From G963708325 sp963708325 (GTDB lineage: Bacteria; Actinomycetota; Thermoleophilia; Solirubrobacterales; 70-9), in contig OY970203.1 of assembly GCA_963708325.1 (NCBI GenBank), forward strand, positions 558,001 through 622,000: a stretch of 64,000 bases of DNA. Reading direction: 5' to 3'. Numbering within the stretch: position 1 is the first letter of the stretch; each line of letters opens with the position of its first letter. Shown here piece by piece: positions 49,345-57,596 of this stretch. The position numbers and the translations under genes are program-made. The notes below the pieces were generated by a model. It saw only the letters and a list, made by a program, of their open reading frames with translations, was not told the origin of the DNA and did not search any database.

Positions 49345-50943
49345 CTAGAAGAGGGCCATCCCCGGCGCCACGGCGACCTCGACCAGCTCCGGCGCATCCG
49401 AGTCGAGCGACGACGCCAGGGCCTCGCGCAGCTCGTCGCGGCCGCTCACCCGCTGCGCCTTGAGCCCGTACCCGGCGGCGATCGAGGCGCTGTCGAGGGC
49501 GGCGAGGTCGAGTCCGGGGGCGCCGCTGACCGACTCGATCTCGGCGAACCACTTGAGGATCGCGTACTCCTCGTTGCGGAGGACGAGGAAGGTCACCGGG
49601 ACCGAGTAGGCGACGGCGCTCCACAGCGCGCTGACGGCGTACTGGACCGAGCCCTCGCCCAGCACGCAGACGACCGGGCGCTCGGGCTGGGCGAGCTGGA
49701 CGCCGATCGCCGCCGGCAGGCCGAAGCCGAGGCCACCGCCGGCGCCGAAGAAGTAGCTGCCCGGGCGCGAGAGTCGCAGCTGGTTGCGCAGGGCAAGCGT
49801 GCTGGAGGGCGACTCGAGCACGACGATGCCGTCGTCGGGGAACACCTCGCCCAGCGTGCGGTGCACGGTCGAGGGGTTGAGCGGGTCCGACTCCGGCACC
49901 TCGCCCGGGTCCCCGAGGGGCTCCGGCGCCGGCCGCTCCGACTCGCCGACCGCCGCGACGAGCGCCTCGAGCGTCAGCCTGACGTCGGCGACGATCGCGT
50001 CCCCCATCGGCGCCCGCGCCGCCTCGTCGGGGTCGTTGGTGATCTGCACCAGGGAGGTGCCGTCGGCCAGAAGCGGGCCGGGGATGTAGGGGTAGTAGGG
50101 GAAGACCGAGCTGCCGGCGACGACGACGAGGTCGTGGCCGGCGAGCATCTCGCCGAGCGGGGCGATCGCCGGCGGCAGCACCCCGCGGAAGTGCGCGTGG
50201 CCCTCGGGGAAGCCGATCCGCCCCCCGCCCGGCGCCGGGGTCGCCCACACCGGCAGGCGCTGCTTCTCGGCCAGCGTGACGGCGGCGTCCCAGGCCCCGG
50301 CGGCGTCGATGTCGGGCCCGGCGACGAGCGCCGGGTTGGCGGCGCCGTCGAGGCGCCTCGCCAGCTCCTCGACGGCAGCCGGATCGGCCGCGGCGAGGCC
50401 GGTGACCTTGCGGTCCGTCGCATGGGCGGCGTCGCCCGCGTCGACCTCCTCGCCCCAGTCGTCCATCGGCAGCGACACGAACACCGGCCCGCGCGGCGGC
50501 AGCGAGGCCATGTGGGCGCCGCGGCCAAGCGCCAGCGGCACGTCCTGGGCGCGCGCCGGCTCGTACGACCACTTGACGAGCGGATGCGGCATGCGGGTCG
50601 CGTCGCGGTTCGTCAGGTTCGCCTGAAGGGTCATCTGCGCCCGCACCTGCTGGCCGGCGGTGACCAGCAGCGGCGACTTGTTCGCCTGCGCGTTGAAGAT
50701 CGCGCCCATCGCGTTGCCGACGCCGGGCGCGGTATGCAGGTTGACCAGGGTCGTGCGCCCCGAGGCCTGGGCGTAGCCGTCGGCCATCCCCACCACCACC
50801 GCCTCCTGGAGGCCGAGCACGTAGGTGAAGTCCTCGGGGAAGTCGGCCAGCATCGGCAGCTCGGTCGACCCCGGGTTGCCGAACATGGTCGTCATCCCCC
50901 GCTCCCGGAACAGGTCGTAGGCCGCCTCGCGCACCGTCGGCAT
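49345..50943 (-). CDS. mdlC: Benzoylformate decarboxylase-like ThDP enzyme
   Basis: A 532-residue thiamine-diphosphate enzyme. Residues matching the benzoylformate decarboxylase active site are a serine in FGNPGSTELPML, a glutamate in LQEAVVVGMADGYA, a histidine in NLHTAPGVGNAMG and another in EGHAHFRGVLPP. The cofactor motif reads VLGEGSVQYAVSALWSAV, with GEG in place of GDG. It would decarboxylate an aromatic or branched 2-oxoacid to an aldehyde. TAGGCT lies eight bases before the ATG. Confidence 0.88.
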   Translation of the reverse strand: MPTVREAAYDLFRERGMTTMFGNPGSTELPMLADFPEDFTYVLGLQEAVVVGMADGYAQASGRTTLVNLHTAPGVGNAMGAIFNAQANKSPLLVTAGQQVRAQMTLQANLTNRDATRMPHPLVKWSYEPARAQDVPLALGRGAHMASLPPRGPVFVSLPMDDWGEEVDAGDAAHATDRKVTGLAAADPAAVEELARRLDGAANPALVAGPDIDAAGAWDAAVTLAEKQRLPVWATPAPGGGRIGFPEGHAHFRGVLPPAIAPLGEMLAGHDLVVVAGSSVFPYYPYIPGPLLADGTSLVQITNDPDEAARAPMGDAIVADVRLTLEALVAAVGESERPAPEPLGDPGEVPESDPLNPSTVHRTLGEVFPDDGIVVLESPSSTLALRNQLRLSRPGSYFFGAGGGLGFGLPAAIGVQLAQPERPVVCVLGEGSVQYAVSALWSAVAYSVPVTFLVLRNEEYAILKWFAEIESVSGAPGLDLAALDSASIAAGYGLKAQRVSGRDELREALASSLDSDAPELVEVAVAPGMALF

Positions 50944-50951
50944 CGCGCCGC

Positions 50952-50957
50952 AGCCTA
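50952..50957 (-). promoter_or_regulatory. -10-like TAGGCT for decarboxylase operon
   Basis: TAGGCT on the minus strand, eight bases before the ATG at 50943. Confidence 0.5.
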
Positions 50958-50982
50958 GAGAATCCGAACCCCGGCCAGCGCA

Positions 50983-50988
50983 TAGAGT
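50983..50988 (+). promoter_or_regulatory. -10-like TAGAGT for FMN oxidase gene
   Basis: TAGAGT eight bases before the GTG at 50997, in the 53-base gap shared with the divergent decarboxylase operon. Confidence 0.5.
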
Positions 50989-50996
50989 CCCGCCCG

Positions 50997-52157
50997 GTGC
51001 AGTTCGGCAACTACCAGTACGAGGTCTACGCGCGCGGTCTCGGCGGCGAGGCGCCCGAGCACCCGGTCGACCTCGAGGAGCTGCGGCGGCGGGCGCGCGA
51101 GGCGCTCTCCCCCGAGGCCTACGGATACGTGGCCGGCGGCGCCGGGACCGAGCGCACGGTGCGGCACAACGCCGACGCCTTCGATCGCTGGCGGATCGTG
51201 CCGCGGATGCTGCGCGACGTGGCCGAGCGCGACCTGTCCGCCGAGGTGCTGGGGACGAGGCTGTCGAGCCCGGTGATGCTGGCCCCGGTCGGCGTGCTCT
51301 CGATCCTGCACGAGGGCGCCGAGCCCGCCGCCGCCCGGGCGGCGGCGGAGGCCGGGACGGGGATGGTCCTCAGCACCGTCTCGTCGACGCCGATGGAGGA
51401 GGTGGCCGAGGCGCTCGGCGACACGCCGCGATGGTTTCAGCTCTATGCCCCCACCGACCCGGAGCTGGGCCGCAGCTTCGTCGCCCGCGCAGAGGAGGCC
51501 GGCTACTCGGCGATCGTCGTCACGCTCGACTCGCGCCTGATGCCGTGGCGCCCGCGGGACATCGAGACCGCGTATCTGCCCTTCCTGCGATCGGAGGGGA
51601 TCGCCAACTACACCTCGGACCCCGTCTTCAGGGGCGCGCTCGAGGCGTCGCCCGAGGACGACCCCCAGGAGGCGATCGGCCACTGGGTGGCGATGTTCCC
51701 CAACCCCGGGCTCGTCTGGGACGGGCTCGACTACGTTCGCGAGTCCACCGAGCTGCCGGTGCTGGTGAAGGGCGTGCTGCACCCGGACGACGCCCGCGAG
51801 GCGGTCGATCGCGGGATCGACGGCATTGTCGTCTCCAACCACGGCGGCCGCCAGGTCGACGGCTCGATCGGCGCCCTCGACGCCCTGCCGCGGATCGTCG
51901 AGGCCGTTCCCGACGACCTCTGCGTGCTCTTCGACAGCGGCATCCGCACGGGGTCGGATGTGGTCAAGGCGATCGCCCTCGGCGCCAGCGCGGTGCTGGT
52001 GGGGCGGCCTTGGGTGTGGGGCCTGGCGGCCGCCGGCGAGGCCGGGGTGACGCAGGTGCTGCGCTCGCTGCTCGCCGACCTCGACCTGACGATGGCGATG
52101 TGCGGCGCCGCCACGCTCGAGGACGTGGGCGCCGAGCTTCTGGTCCCGGCGCCCTAG
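50997..52157 (+). CDS. FMN-dependent L-2-hydroxyacid oxidase, lactate 2-monooxygenase-like
   Basis: A 386-residue TIM-barrel flavoprotein. The opening FGNYQYEVYARGL and the long insert near residues 180-225 recall lactate 2-monooxygenase. The catalytic histidine and arginine are in VVSNHGGRQVDG, and FMN-phosphate binding is FDSGIRTGSDVVKAIALGA. It oxidises an L-2-hydroxyacid. It is divergent from the decarboxylase and D-type dehydrogenase. Its TAG stop shares the palindrome CTAG with the stop of the converging gene. Confidence 0.9.
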   Translation: MQFGNYQYEVYARGLGGEAPEHPVDLEELRRRAREALSPEAYGYVAGGAGTERTVRHNADAFDRWRIVPRMLRDVAERDLSAEVLGTRLSSPVMLAPVGVLSILHEGAEPAAARAAAEAGTGMVLSTVSSTPMEEVAEALGDTPRWFQLYAPTDPELGRSFVARAEEAGYSAIVVTLDSRLMPWRPRDIETAYLPFLRSEGIANYTSDPVFRGALEASPEDDPQEAIGHWVAMFPNPGLVWDGLDYVRESTELPVLVKGVLHPDDAREAVDRGIDGIVVSNHGGRQVDGSIGALDALPRIVEAVPDDLCVLFDSGIRTGSDVVKAIALGASAVLVGRPWVWGLAAAGEAGVTQVLRSLLADLDLTMAMCGAATLEDVGAELLVPAP

Positions 52158-52903
52158 GACCTGGGCTCGGCGGCCGCAGCCACGACCTCGAACTCTGCCG
52201 TGTCGAGCGGCAGGCACATCTCGCAGAAGTCGTGGCCGAAGGGAGTGAGGTGGATGCTTCGCCGCACCGTGCGCGCGCGGCCGGCTCGCCGCGTCGCCTC
52301 GGTGACCTCGGGCTGGGCCTCCAGCACCTGGTAGTCGCGCACGTTCTCCAGCGCCTCGCGCGAGAACCACACCAGCCCGAGCCGGTAGAGGTTGTTCAGG
52401 TAGGCGAGGACGCGATCGCCATGCCGGCACCCGGCCTCGGCGCCGATCATGTTCAGCCCGGGCGCGACGAGCTGGGACCCGATCCCCAGTGGCAGCCAGC
52501 CGCTGCGAACGTCAATCGACGGCTGCGGTCCGGAGGTGGCAAGCAGCCGCAGGATCCGCGCCTCGTCGGGAGCGAGGTCGCCGAGGATGCGCGCGTAGGC
52601 GGGGTGGGTGTCGTCGTCGAAGTCGACGTCGGCCGAGCGGCGCAGGAGCTCGGCCCCGCGCTCGCGCAGGACCGGTCGCGACGGCGGCTCGGCGTCGGCC
52701 GGGCGCGCGCCCCGACCCGCAACGTCGCGGTCGCCGTCGGAGGCGGGGTCGATCGCGCCGCCGACCAGGCTCCTCGCCGTGCGGATGCCCCAGCCGACCG
52801 TGCGCAGCCAGCCGCCCGCGGCGACCCGCACGAGCGCCGGCAGGGCGTCGCGAAGCCCGTCCTCGAGGTCCGTCGTCTCGCCGCTGCGGCGCTCCTCGGT
52901 CAT
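52154..52903 (-). CDS. Abi-alpha (DUF4393) family protein
   Basis: A 249-residue soluble protein. An N-terminal variable region precedes a conserved half: DEARILRLLATSGPQPSIDVR, VAPGLNMIGAEAGCRHGD, YLNNLYRLGLVWFSREAL and YQVLEAQPEVTEA. The family is named for abortive-infection-like proteins, but function is unproven. The ATG overlaps the DUF445 stop by four bases (ATGA). Confidence 0.75.
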   Translation of the reverse strand: MTEERRSGETTDLEDGLRDALPALVRVAAGGWLRTVGWGIRTARSLVGGAIDPASDGDRDVAGRGARPADAEPPSRPVLRERGAELLRRSADVDFDDDTHPAYARILGDLAPDEARILRLLATSGPQPSIDVRSGWLPLGIGSQLVAPGLNMIGAEAGCRHGDRVLAYLNNLYRLGLVWFSREALENVRDYQVLEAQPEVTEATRRAGRARTVRRSIHLTPFGHDFCEMCLPLDTAEFEVVAAAAEPRS

Positions 52904-54168
52904 CCGAATATCGCCAGGTGTATCAGCCCCGCGACGAAGCCGAGCACCGCCCCGTGCAGGTAGAGCAGCCACTCGTCCTCCCGCATCGCCGTTCGCAGCA
53001 TCTCGGAGAAGTCGGCGGGCGGGAGCTCGCGCATCCGCTCGGCGATCATCGCCCGCACCCGGTCGCTCTGGCGGCGGCTGAACTCGGGGTCCTTCATCGG
53101 AGTGATCGCGTACCGGACCGTCTCCGTCGCCACCGACTCGCGGATGCTGTCGTACTCGCGCGTGCCGACCGCGACCCGCACGGCCGGGCGCGCGGCCCCG
53201 ACGGCGCGGTCGACAGCCGGGCGCATCGCCGTCTCGATCATCTGGCGGGTGCGATCCGCGCGCCGCCCGCGCAGCAGCTCGTCGCCGATGTTCTCCATCG
53301 TGACGATGTCGTCGGCGATGATGTCCGCGTACACCCCGGCCACCTCAGGCTGGCGCTTCAAGAAGAGGCCCTGGAGGACGAACGGCCCGATCCGCCGGGG
53401 CTCGACGGGCTGGAAGATCATCCAGATGCCGAGCAGGTTCGTCGTGTAGCCGATCAGCACGCCCGCGATCGGCAGCAGCCACCACTTCGGGTAGACGACC
53501 TCGGTCAGGTAGGCGGTGGGGATGCCGAGCGCGAAGCCGAAGAAGAAGCCGAAATTGACCATGAACCGCAGCTCGCGCCGCCCGACCTCGAGGTAGACGC
53601 GGTTGGCCAGCTCCGGCTCCTGCTCGATGTGCCGGATCACCATCAGCTTGACGTCGAGCAGCTGGTCGACGTGGGCGCCGATCTCGCCGGTGACGGTGCG
53701 CACGATGTCCGGGAGCTGCTCCTGGACGCGACGGTGAACGGCCTCGCGCACGCGCGGGGGAAGGTCCCGCCACAGCTGCGGGTGCTCGCGCTCCATGATC
53801 CGCTCGACGACGTCGCGGATGTCCTCGCGCGAGCTGGCGAGGATGTGCTCGGCTATCGCCTCGGGCTGGAGCTGGTTGTAGAAGTCACCCGGGGTCCCGA
53901 CCTTCGCGATCCCCTTGTCCACGGCGATGCTGCCCATCTTCGCCGCCCGCGAGGGAATGATCCCCTGCCAGCCCACCCCGCCGTGCATCACCCCGGGGAC
54001 CTGCTGGACCTTGCGCGGCAGCAGGCCGACGAGCGCTGCGAGCCCGGGCACCCGGGTGCCGCGGAACTCGATCGGATAGAAGAGCATCCACACGCCGCTC
54101 CAGTTGGTGACGTAGCCGATCACCCCCGTGAACAGGGGGACGGTGATCAGGCTGAGCGTCTCTCCCAT
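52900..54168 (-). CDS. DUF445 membrane protein
   Basis: A 422-residue protein of the DUF445/YheB family. Helices at the N-terminus (VPLFTGVIGYVTNWSGVWMLFYP), near residues 205-255 (NFGFFFGFALGIPTAYL, GVLIGYTTNLLGIWMIF) and at the C-terminus frame long helical cytoplasmic parts. The repeated segment GYxTN...WM(L/I)F.P occurs in both halves, so the protein is an internal duplication. It lies 17 bases after the mini-catalase gene. Confidence 0.88.
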   Translation of the reverse strand: MGETLSLITVPLFTGVIGYVTNWSGVWMLFYPIEFRGTRVPGLAALVGLLPRKVQQVPGVMHGGVGWQGIIPSRAAKMGSIAVDKGIAKVGTPGDFYNQLQPEAIAEHILASSREDIRDVVERIMEREHPQLWRDLPPRVREAVHRRVQEQLPDIVRTVTGEIGAHVDQLLDVKLMVIRHIEQEPELANRVYLEVGRRELRFMVNFGFFFGFALGIPTAYLTEVVYPKWWLLPIAGVLIGYTTNLLGIWMIFQPVEPRRIGPFVLQGLFLKRQPEVAGVYADIIADDIVTMENIGDELLRGRRADRTRQMIETAMRPAVDRAVGAARPAVRVAVGTREYDSIRESVATETVRYAITPMKDPEFSRRQSDRVRAMIAERMRELPPADFSEMLRTAMREDEWLLYLHGAVLGFVAGLIHLAIFG

Positions 54169-54185
54169 CGCGACTGCGACGCCGT

Positions 54186-55088
54186 CTAGGTGCGCTTGGA
54201 CACCGAGACCGAGTAGGCGTCGGCGCGGAACTGGATCAGCGGGTCCGCCGACGCCTCGATCCCGTCGGTGACGCGCGTCGGGTCGAAGACGAGCACCTCG
54301 CCACCCTCCTCGCGCTCCCCCTCGATCGCGTCCAGCTGGAGCGTGCCGACGACGACCGTCTCGCGCTCCTCGGGCCAGACGGCGGTGGCGTCGTCGACGC
54401 GGTCGCCGTCCTCGGCGATCTGCACGCGCAGGGCGAAGGACGCGGGGCCGCGCCCGAGGCGCTGCGCGATCTCCTCTCTCAGGTAGTCCCTGCCGAGCCG
54501 CTTGGCCTCCGCACCGGAGATGCTCTCCTCGCCGGCATCCGGCAGCCAGCTGTAGCGCACGTGCCTCGTGACACCCTCCGGATCGACCCAGCGAAACGCG
54601 TGCAGGCCGTTGTAGCGGCAGGTGGCGTAGCTGGCGGGCAGCGGCAGCGAGGTGAAGGCGCGGATCGCCGGCAGCGCCTCGCGGTGCCTGGCGATGAACA
54701 GCGGCAGCTTCCAGGCCCGCTCGATGCCGCCGGCGGCGGCGCGCGTGAAGGCGAGGAAGTCCTCCGGCGTGCGGACGAAGAAGCGCGGCAGCGTCAGCGA
54801 GACGATGTCGGTCGCGGAGCCGTCCGGCAGGGCGAACTTCACCGCCATGCCACGGCCGTCGCGCGCGTAGTCCGGGACGTTCGGGTCGCCGGAGCCGTTG
54901 GAGAACCGCACCAGCGCCTTCACCGGCTCGCCCTGCATGTGGGCGGCGCGGCTGAGCCGCGCCGCATCCGGGGTGGCCGTGAAGGTGCCGCTGCACAGGA
55001 TCCCCTTCGCGTGCGCGGCGCGGTATCCGGGGTGCGCGCCGAAGCGGGCGTTCATCGCCTCGACGGCCTGCTCGGCGAGCGTCGCCAC
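54186..55088 (-). CDS. Catalase-related peroxidase (mini-catalase)
   Basis: A 300-residue haem peroxidase with the catalase core but without the wrapping and flavodoxin-like parts. The distal histidine is in YRAAHAKGILCSGTF, followed by VRFSNGSGDPNVPDYARDGRGMAVKF; the proximal tyrosine is in QFRADAYSVS near the C-terminus. The GTG at 55088 has TACGAT six bases upstream. It heads an operon with DUF445 and Abi-alpha genes. Confidence 0.88.
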   Translation of the reverse strand: MATLAEQAVEAMNARFGAHPGYRAAHAKGILCSGTFTATPDAARLSRAAHMQGEPVKALVRFSNGSGDPNVPDYARDGRGMAVKFALPDGSATDIVSLTLPRFFVRTPEDFLAFTRAAAGGIERAWKLPLFIARHREALPAIRAFTSLPLPASYATCRYNGLHAFRWVDPEGVTRHVRYSWLPDAGEESISGAEAKRLGRDYLREEIAQRLGRGPASFALRVQIAEDGDRVDDATAVWPEERETVVVGTLQLDAIEGEREEGGEVLVFDPTRVTDGIEASADPLIQFRADAYSVSVSKRT

Positions 55089-55094
55089 GGACTG

Positions 55095-55100
55095 ATCGTA
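55095..55100 (-). promoter_or_regulatory. -10-like TACGAT for mini-catalase operon
   Basis: TACGAT on the minus strand, six bases before the GTG at 55088. Confidence 0.5.
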
Positions 55101-55118
55101 TGGCACACTCGCACCCCG

Positions 55119-56027
55119 ATGGAGCAGCTTTGCGAGGTCGGCGGCGGGATCGCCCTCTGCTGGGAGGACTTCGGCGACCCGTCGGATCCGGCCGTTCTGC
55201 TGGTGATGGGGCTGGGCACGCAGATGATCGCCTGGCACGAGGAGTTCTGCTCGCAGCTTGCGGACCGCGGCTTTCGGGTGGTGCGCTTCGACAACCGCGA
55301 CGTCGGGCGCTCGACGCACATGTCGGGAGGCCGGCCGCCGCACCTCGGCCAGCTCCTGCGCCGCCGCTTCGGCCCCGAGCAGTACACGCTCGCCGACATG
55401 GCGGACGACGCCGCCGGCCTGATCCGCGAGCTCGGCCTGGCGCCGGCGCACGTCGTCGGCGCCTCGATGGGCGGCATGATCGCCCAAACGCTCGCCGCCC
55501 GGCATCCCCGGATGGTGGGCTCGCTGGTCTCGATCATGTCCAACACCGGCAGCCGCTTCAGGGGCCAGCCCGCGCTCGGCCTCTACCGCCACCTGCTGCG
55601 ACGGGCGCCGGCGGACCGCGACGCCTACATCGAGCACATGGCGTGGCTGTTCTCGCATATCGGCTCCAGCGGCCCGCTGGAGGACCTCGACCTGGTGCGC
55701 GAGAGGGCGGCGCAGAGCTACGACCGCGACCACGACCCGGCGGGAACGGGCCGCCAGCTCGCGGCGATCCTCGCCTCGGGCAACCGCACCGCCGAGGTGC
55801 GCGAGATCCGCGCCCCGACCCTCGTCATCCACGGCACGGCCGACCGGCTGGTCGCGCCCTCGGGCGGCCGCGCCACGGCACGGGCGATCCCGGGCGCGAC
55901 GCTGATGATGATCGAGGGAATGGGCCACGACCTGCCGCGACCGCTCTGGCCGGGGATCATCGACGCGATCGTCGAACAGGCAGGGCGGGCGGCGCCGGCG
56001 GTGTCGGCGCTGGCCGCCGACCGCTGA
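55119..56027 (+). CDS. Alpha/beta hydrolase
   Basis: A 302-residue hydrolase. The oxyanion loop is LLVMGLGTQMIAWHEEF, the nucleophile serine is in VVGASMGGMIAQTLA, the aspartate in IHGTADRLVAP and the histidine in GMGHDLPRPLWP. It resembles aclacinomycin methylesterase-like hydrolases. It is divergent from the mini-catalase operon, with only 30 bases between start codons. Confidence 0.9.
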   Translation: MEQLCEVGGGIALCWEDFGDPSDPAVLLVMGLGTQMIAWHEEFCSQLADRGFRVVRFDNRDVGRSTHMSGGRPPHLGQLLRRRFGPEQYTLADMADDAAGLIRELGLAPAHVVGASMGGMIAQTLAARHPRMVGSLVSIMSNTGSRFRGQPALGLYRHLLRRAPADRDAYIEHMAWLFSHIGSSGPLEDLDLVRERAAQSYDRDHDPAGTGRQLAAILASGNRTAEVREIRAPTLVIHGTADRLVAPSGGRATARAIPGATLMMIEGMGHDLPRPLWPGIIDAIVEQAGRAAPAVSALAADR

Positions 56028-56048
56028 GCGCCGGATCGAGCCGGTCGC

Positions 56049-57536
56049 TCAGCTCCTAGCCTTGGCCTTCGGCTTCGCCTTCGCGCGGCGGCGGGGCGGC
56101 CGCAGGTCGGCGAGCTCCTCGCCCAGCCAGTCGATCAGGCACCACACGTCGGGCATCTGGTCGCGGTCGGCGACGATGCCGAAGTCGAGGTGGCCGCAGT
56201 AGCTCATCACGGTGATGTTGAGGCCCATGCCGTCGGTGATCACCGACACCGGGTAGTTGGCGTCGAGCCTGGCGCCGGCGCAGTACAGCGGGAACTGGGG
56301 GCCGGGGACGTTGGACACCACGAGGTTCCAGGTGGGCCTGCCGCGGCCGCTGGTCGAGAGCGCGAACGTCGCCCGGGCGGCACGGGCGAACACCGCGGGC
56401 GGGATGAAGTGGTTGGCGTCCTGCAGCAGCTCCGCGGGCAGCGCCCGGTGGCGCTGCTTCATGTCGCCCATCGCCTCGTGCGTTCGGCGCAGGCGCTCGA
56501 GCGGGTCGGGGAGGTTGGTGTAGAGCGGCGCGCTCATCAGCATGATCCGGTTGCCGTAGGTGCCGGCCTGCTCGGCCGAGCGCACCGACACGGGGATCTG
56601 GGCGATCAGCGGCTCGGTGGGAAGCTCGCCGTGCTCGATCAGCCAGTGGCGGACGGCCCCGGCGCAGATCGCGACGATCACGTCGTTGACCGTGAAGCCG
56701 TGGGCGTCCTTCACGGCCTTGACGTCCTCGAGCGGCAGCTGTCCGAAGGCGAAGCGGCGGTGCGGAGAGATCCGTCCGTTGAACGGCGTGCGCGGCGCGC
56801 GCAGGGCGGTGCGCTCGAGCACGCCGCCCTCGCGGCGCACCGCCCGCTGGGCCCGCTCGGCGAGGCGGGAGACCGTGTCGGCCCCCGGCAGGCCGCCGAA
56901 CGGCGTCTCGTCGAGGTTGGGCAGCGCCGCCGGCAGCGAGCGCGCCATGCGCAGCGGGTAGCGCGGGATACCGGCGATGCCGCGGGCCAGCATCCCCAGC
57001 TCGGTCGGCTCAGGGTCGGCGCCGCCGTCCTCGGCCGGCGGGACCTCGCGCCCCTCGGGCTCGAGGTCGAACAGGACGCCCATCACCTCGGCGCCGGAGA
57101 GACCGTCGATCACGGCGTGGTGGATCTTGGTCAGCATCGCCACCCCGCCGGCCTCGAGCCCGTGGATCAGGTACAGCTCCCACAGCGGACGGGAGCGGTC
57201 GAGCGGGCGGGCGACGATCCGCGCCACCTGCTCGGCGAGCTTGGCGTCGGTGCCGGGCTCCGGCAGGGCGAGCTCGCGTACGTGAAAGTCGAGATCGAAC
57301 TCGGGGTCGTCGATCCAGTAGGGGTAGTCGAGCCCGAATGGGACCTCGGCGAGCCGCCAGCGCAGCGGCGGCAGCAGGTGCAGGCGATCCTCGAGCAGGC
57401 CCTCGATGTCGGCGAGCTGGAGCCGGCCGCCGGGACGCTCGGAGTCGTCGAGGATCGCCAGGCCCGCGACGTGACCGCTCTGGCGCGGCGTCTCCAGCGC
57501 CAGGAACTGGGCGTCGAGGCTGGTCAGCTGTCGCAT
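56049..57536 (-). CDS. Wax ester synthase/diacylglycerol acyltransferase (WS/DGAT)
   Basis: A 495-residue acyltransferase. The catalytic HHxxxDG motif is KIHHAVIDGLSG at about residue 140, and the downstream landmarks NDVIVAICAGAVRHWL, PVSVRS and SNVPGPQFPLYCAGARL are present. It makes triacylglycerol or wax esters, storage lipids common in actinobacteria. The C-terminus is basic. Monocistronic. Confidence 0.95.
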   Translation of the reverse strand: MRQLTSLDAQFLALETPRQSGHVAGLAILDDSERPGGRLQLADIEGLLEDRLHLLPPLRWRLAEVPFGLDYPYWIDDPEFDLDFHVRELALPEPGTDAKLAEQVARIVARPLDRSRPLWELYLIHGLEAGGVAMLTKIHHAVIDGLSGAEVMGVLFDLEPEGREVPPAEDGGADPEPTELGMLARGIAGIPRYPLRMARSLPAALPNLDETPFGGLPGADTVSRLAERAQRAVRREGGVLERTALRAPRTPFNGRISPHRRFAFGQLPLEDVKAVKDAHGFTVNDVIVAICAGAVRHWLIEHGELPTEPLIAQIPVSVRSAEQAGTYGNRIMLMSAPLYTNLPDPLERLRRTHEAMGDMKQRHRALPAELLQDANHFIPPAVFARAARATFALSTSGRGRPTWNLVVSNVPGPQFPLYCAGARLDANYPVSVITDGMGLNITVMSYCGHLDFGIVADRDQMPDVWCLIDWLGEELADLRPPRRRAKAKPKAKARS

Positions 57537-57596
57537 CCGTAACCGGCGGCGATTCTCTCACCCCGGCGGCGCCGGCGCCACGGTTGCCGCCGCGTC

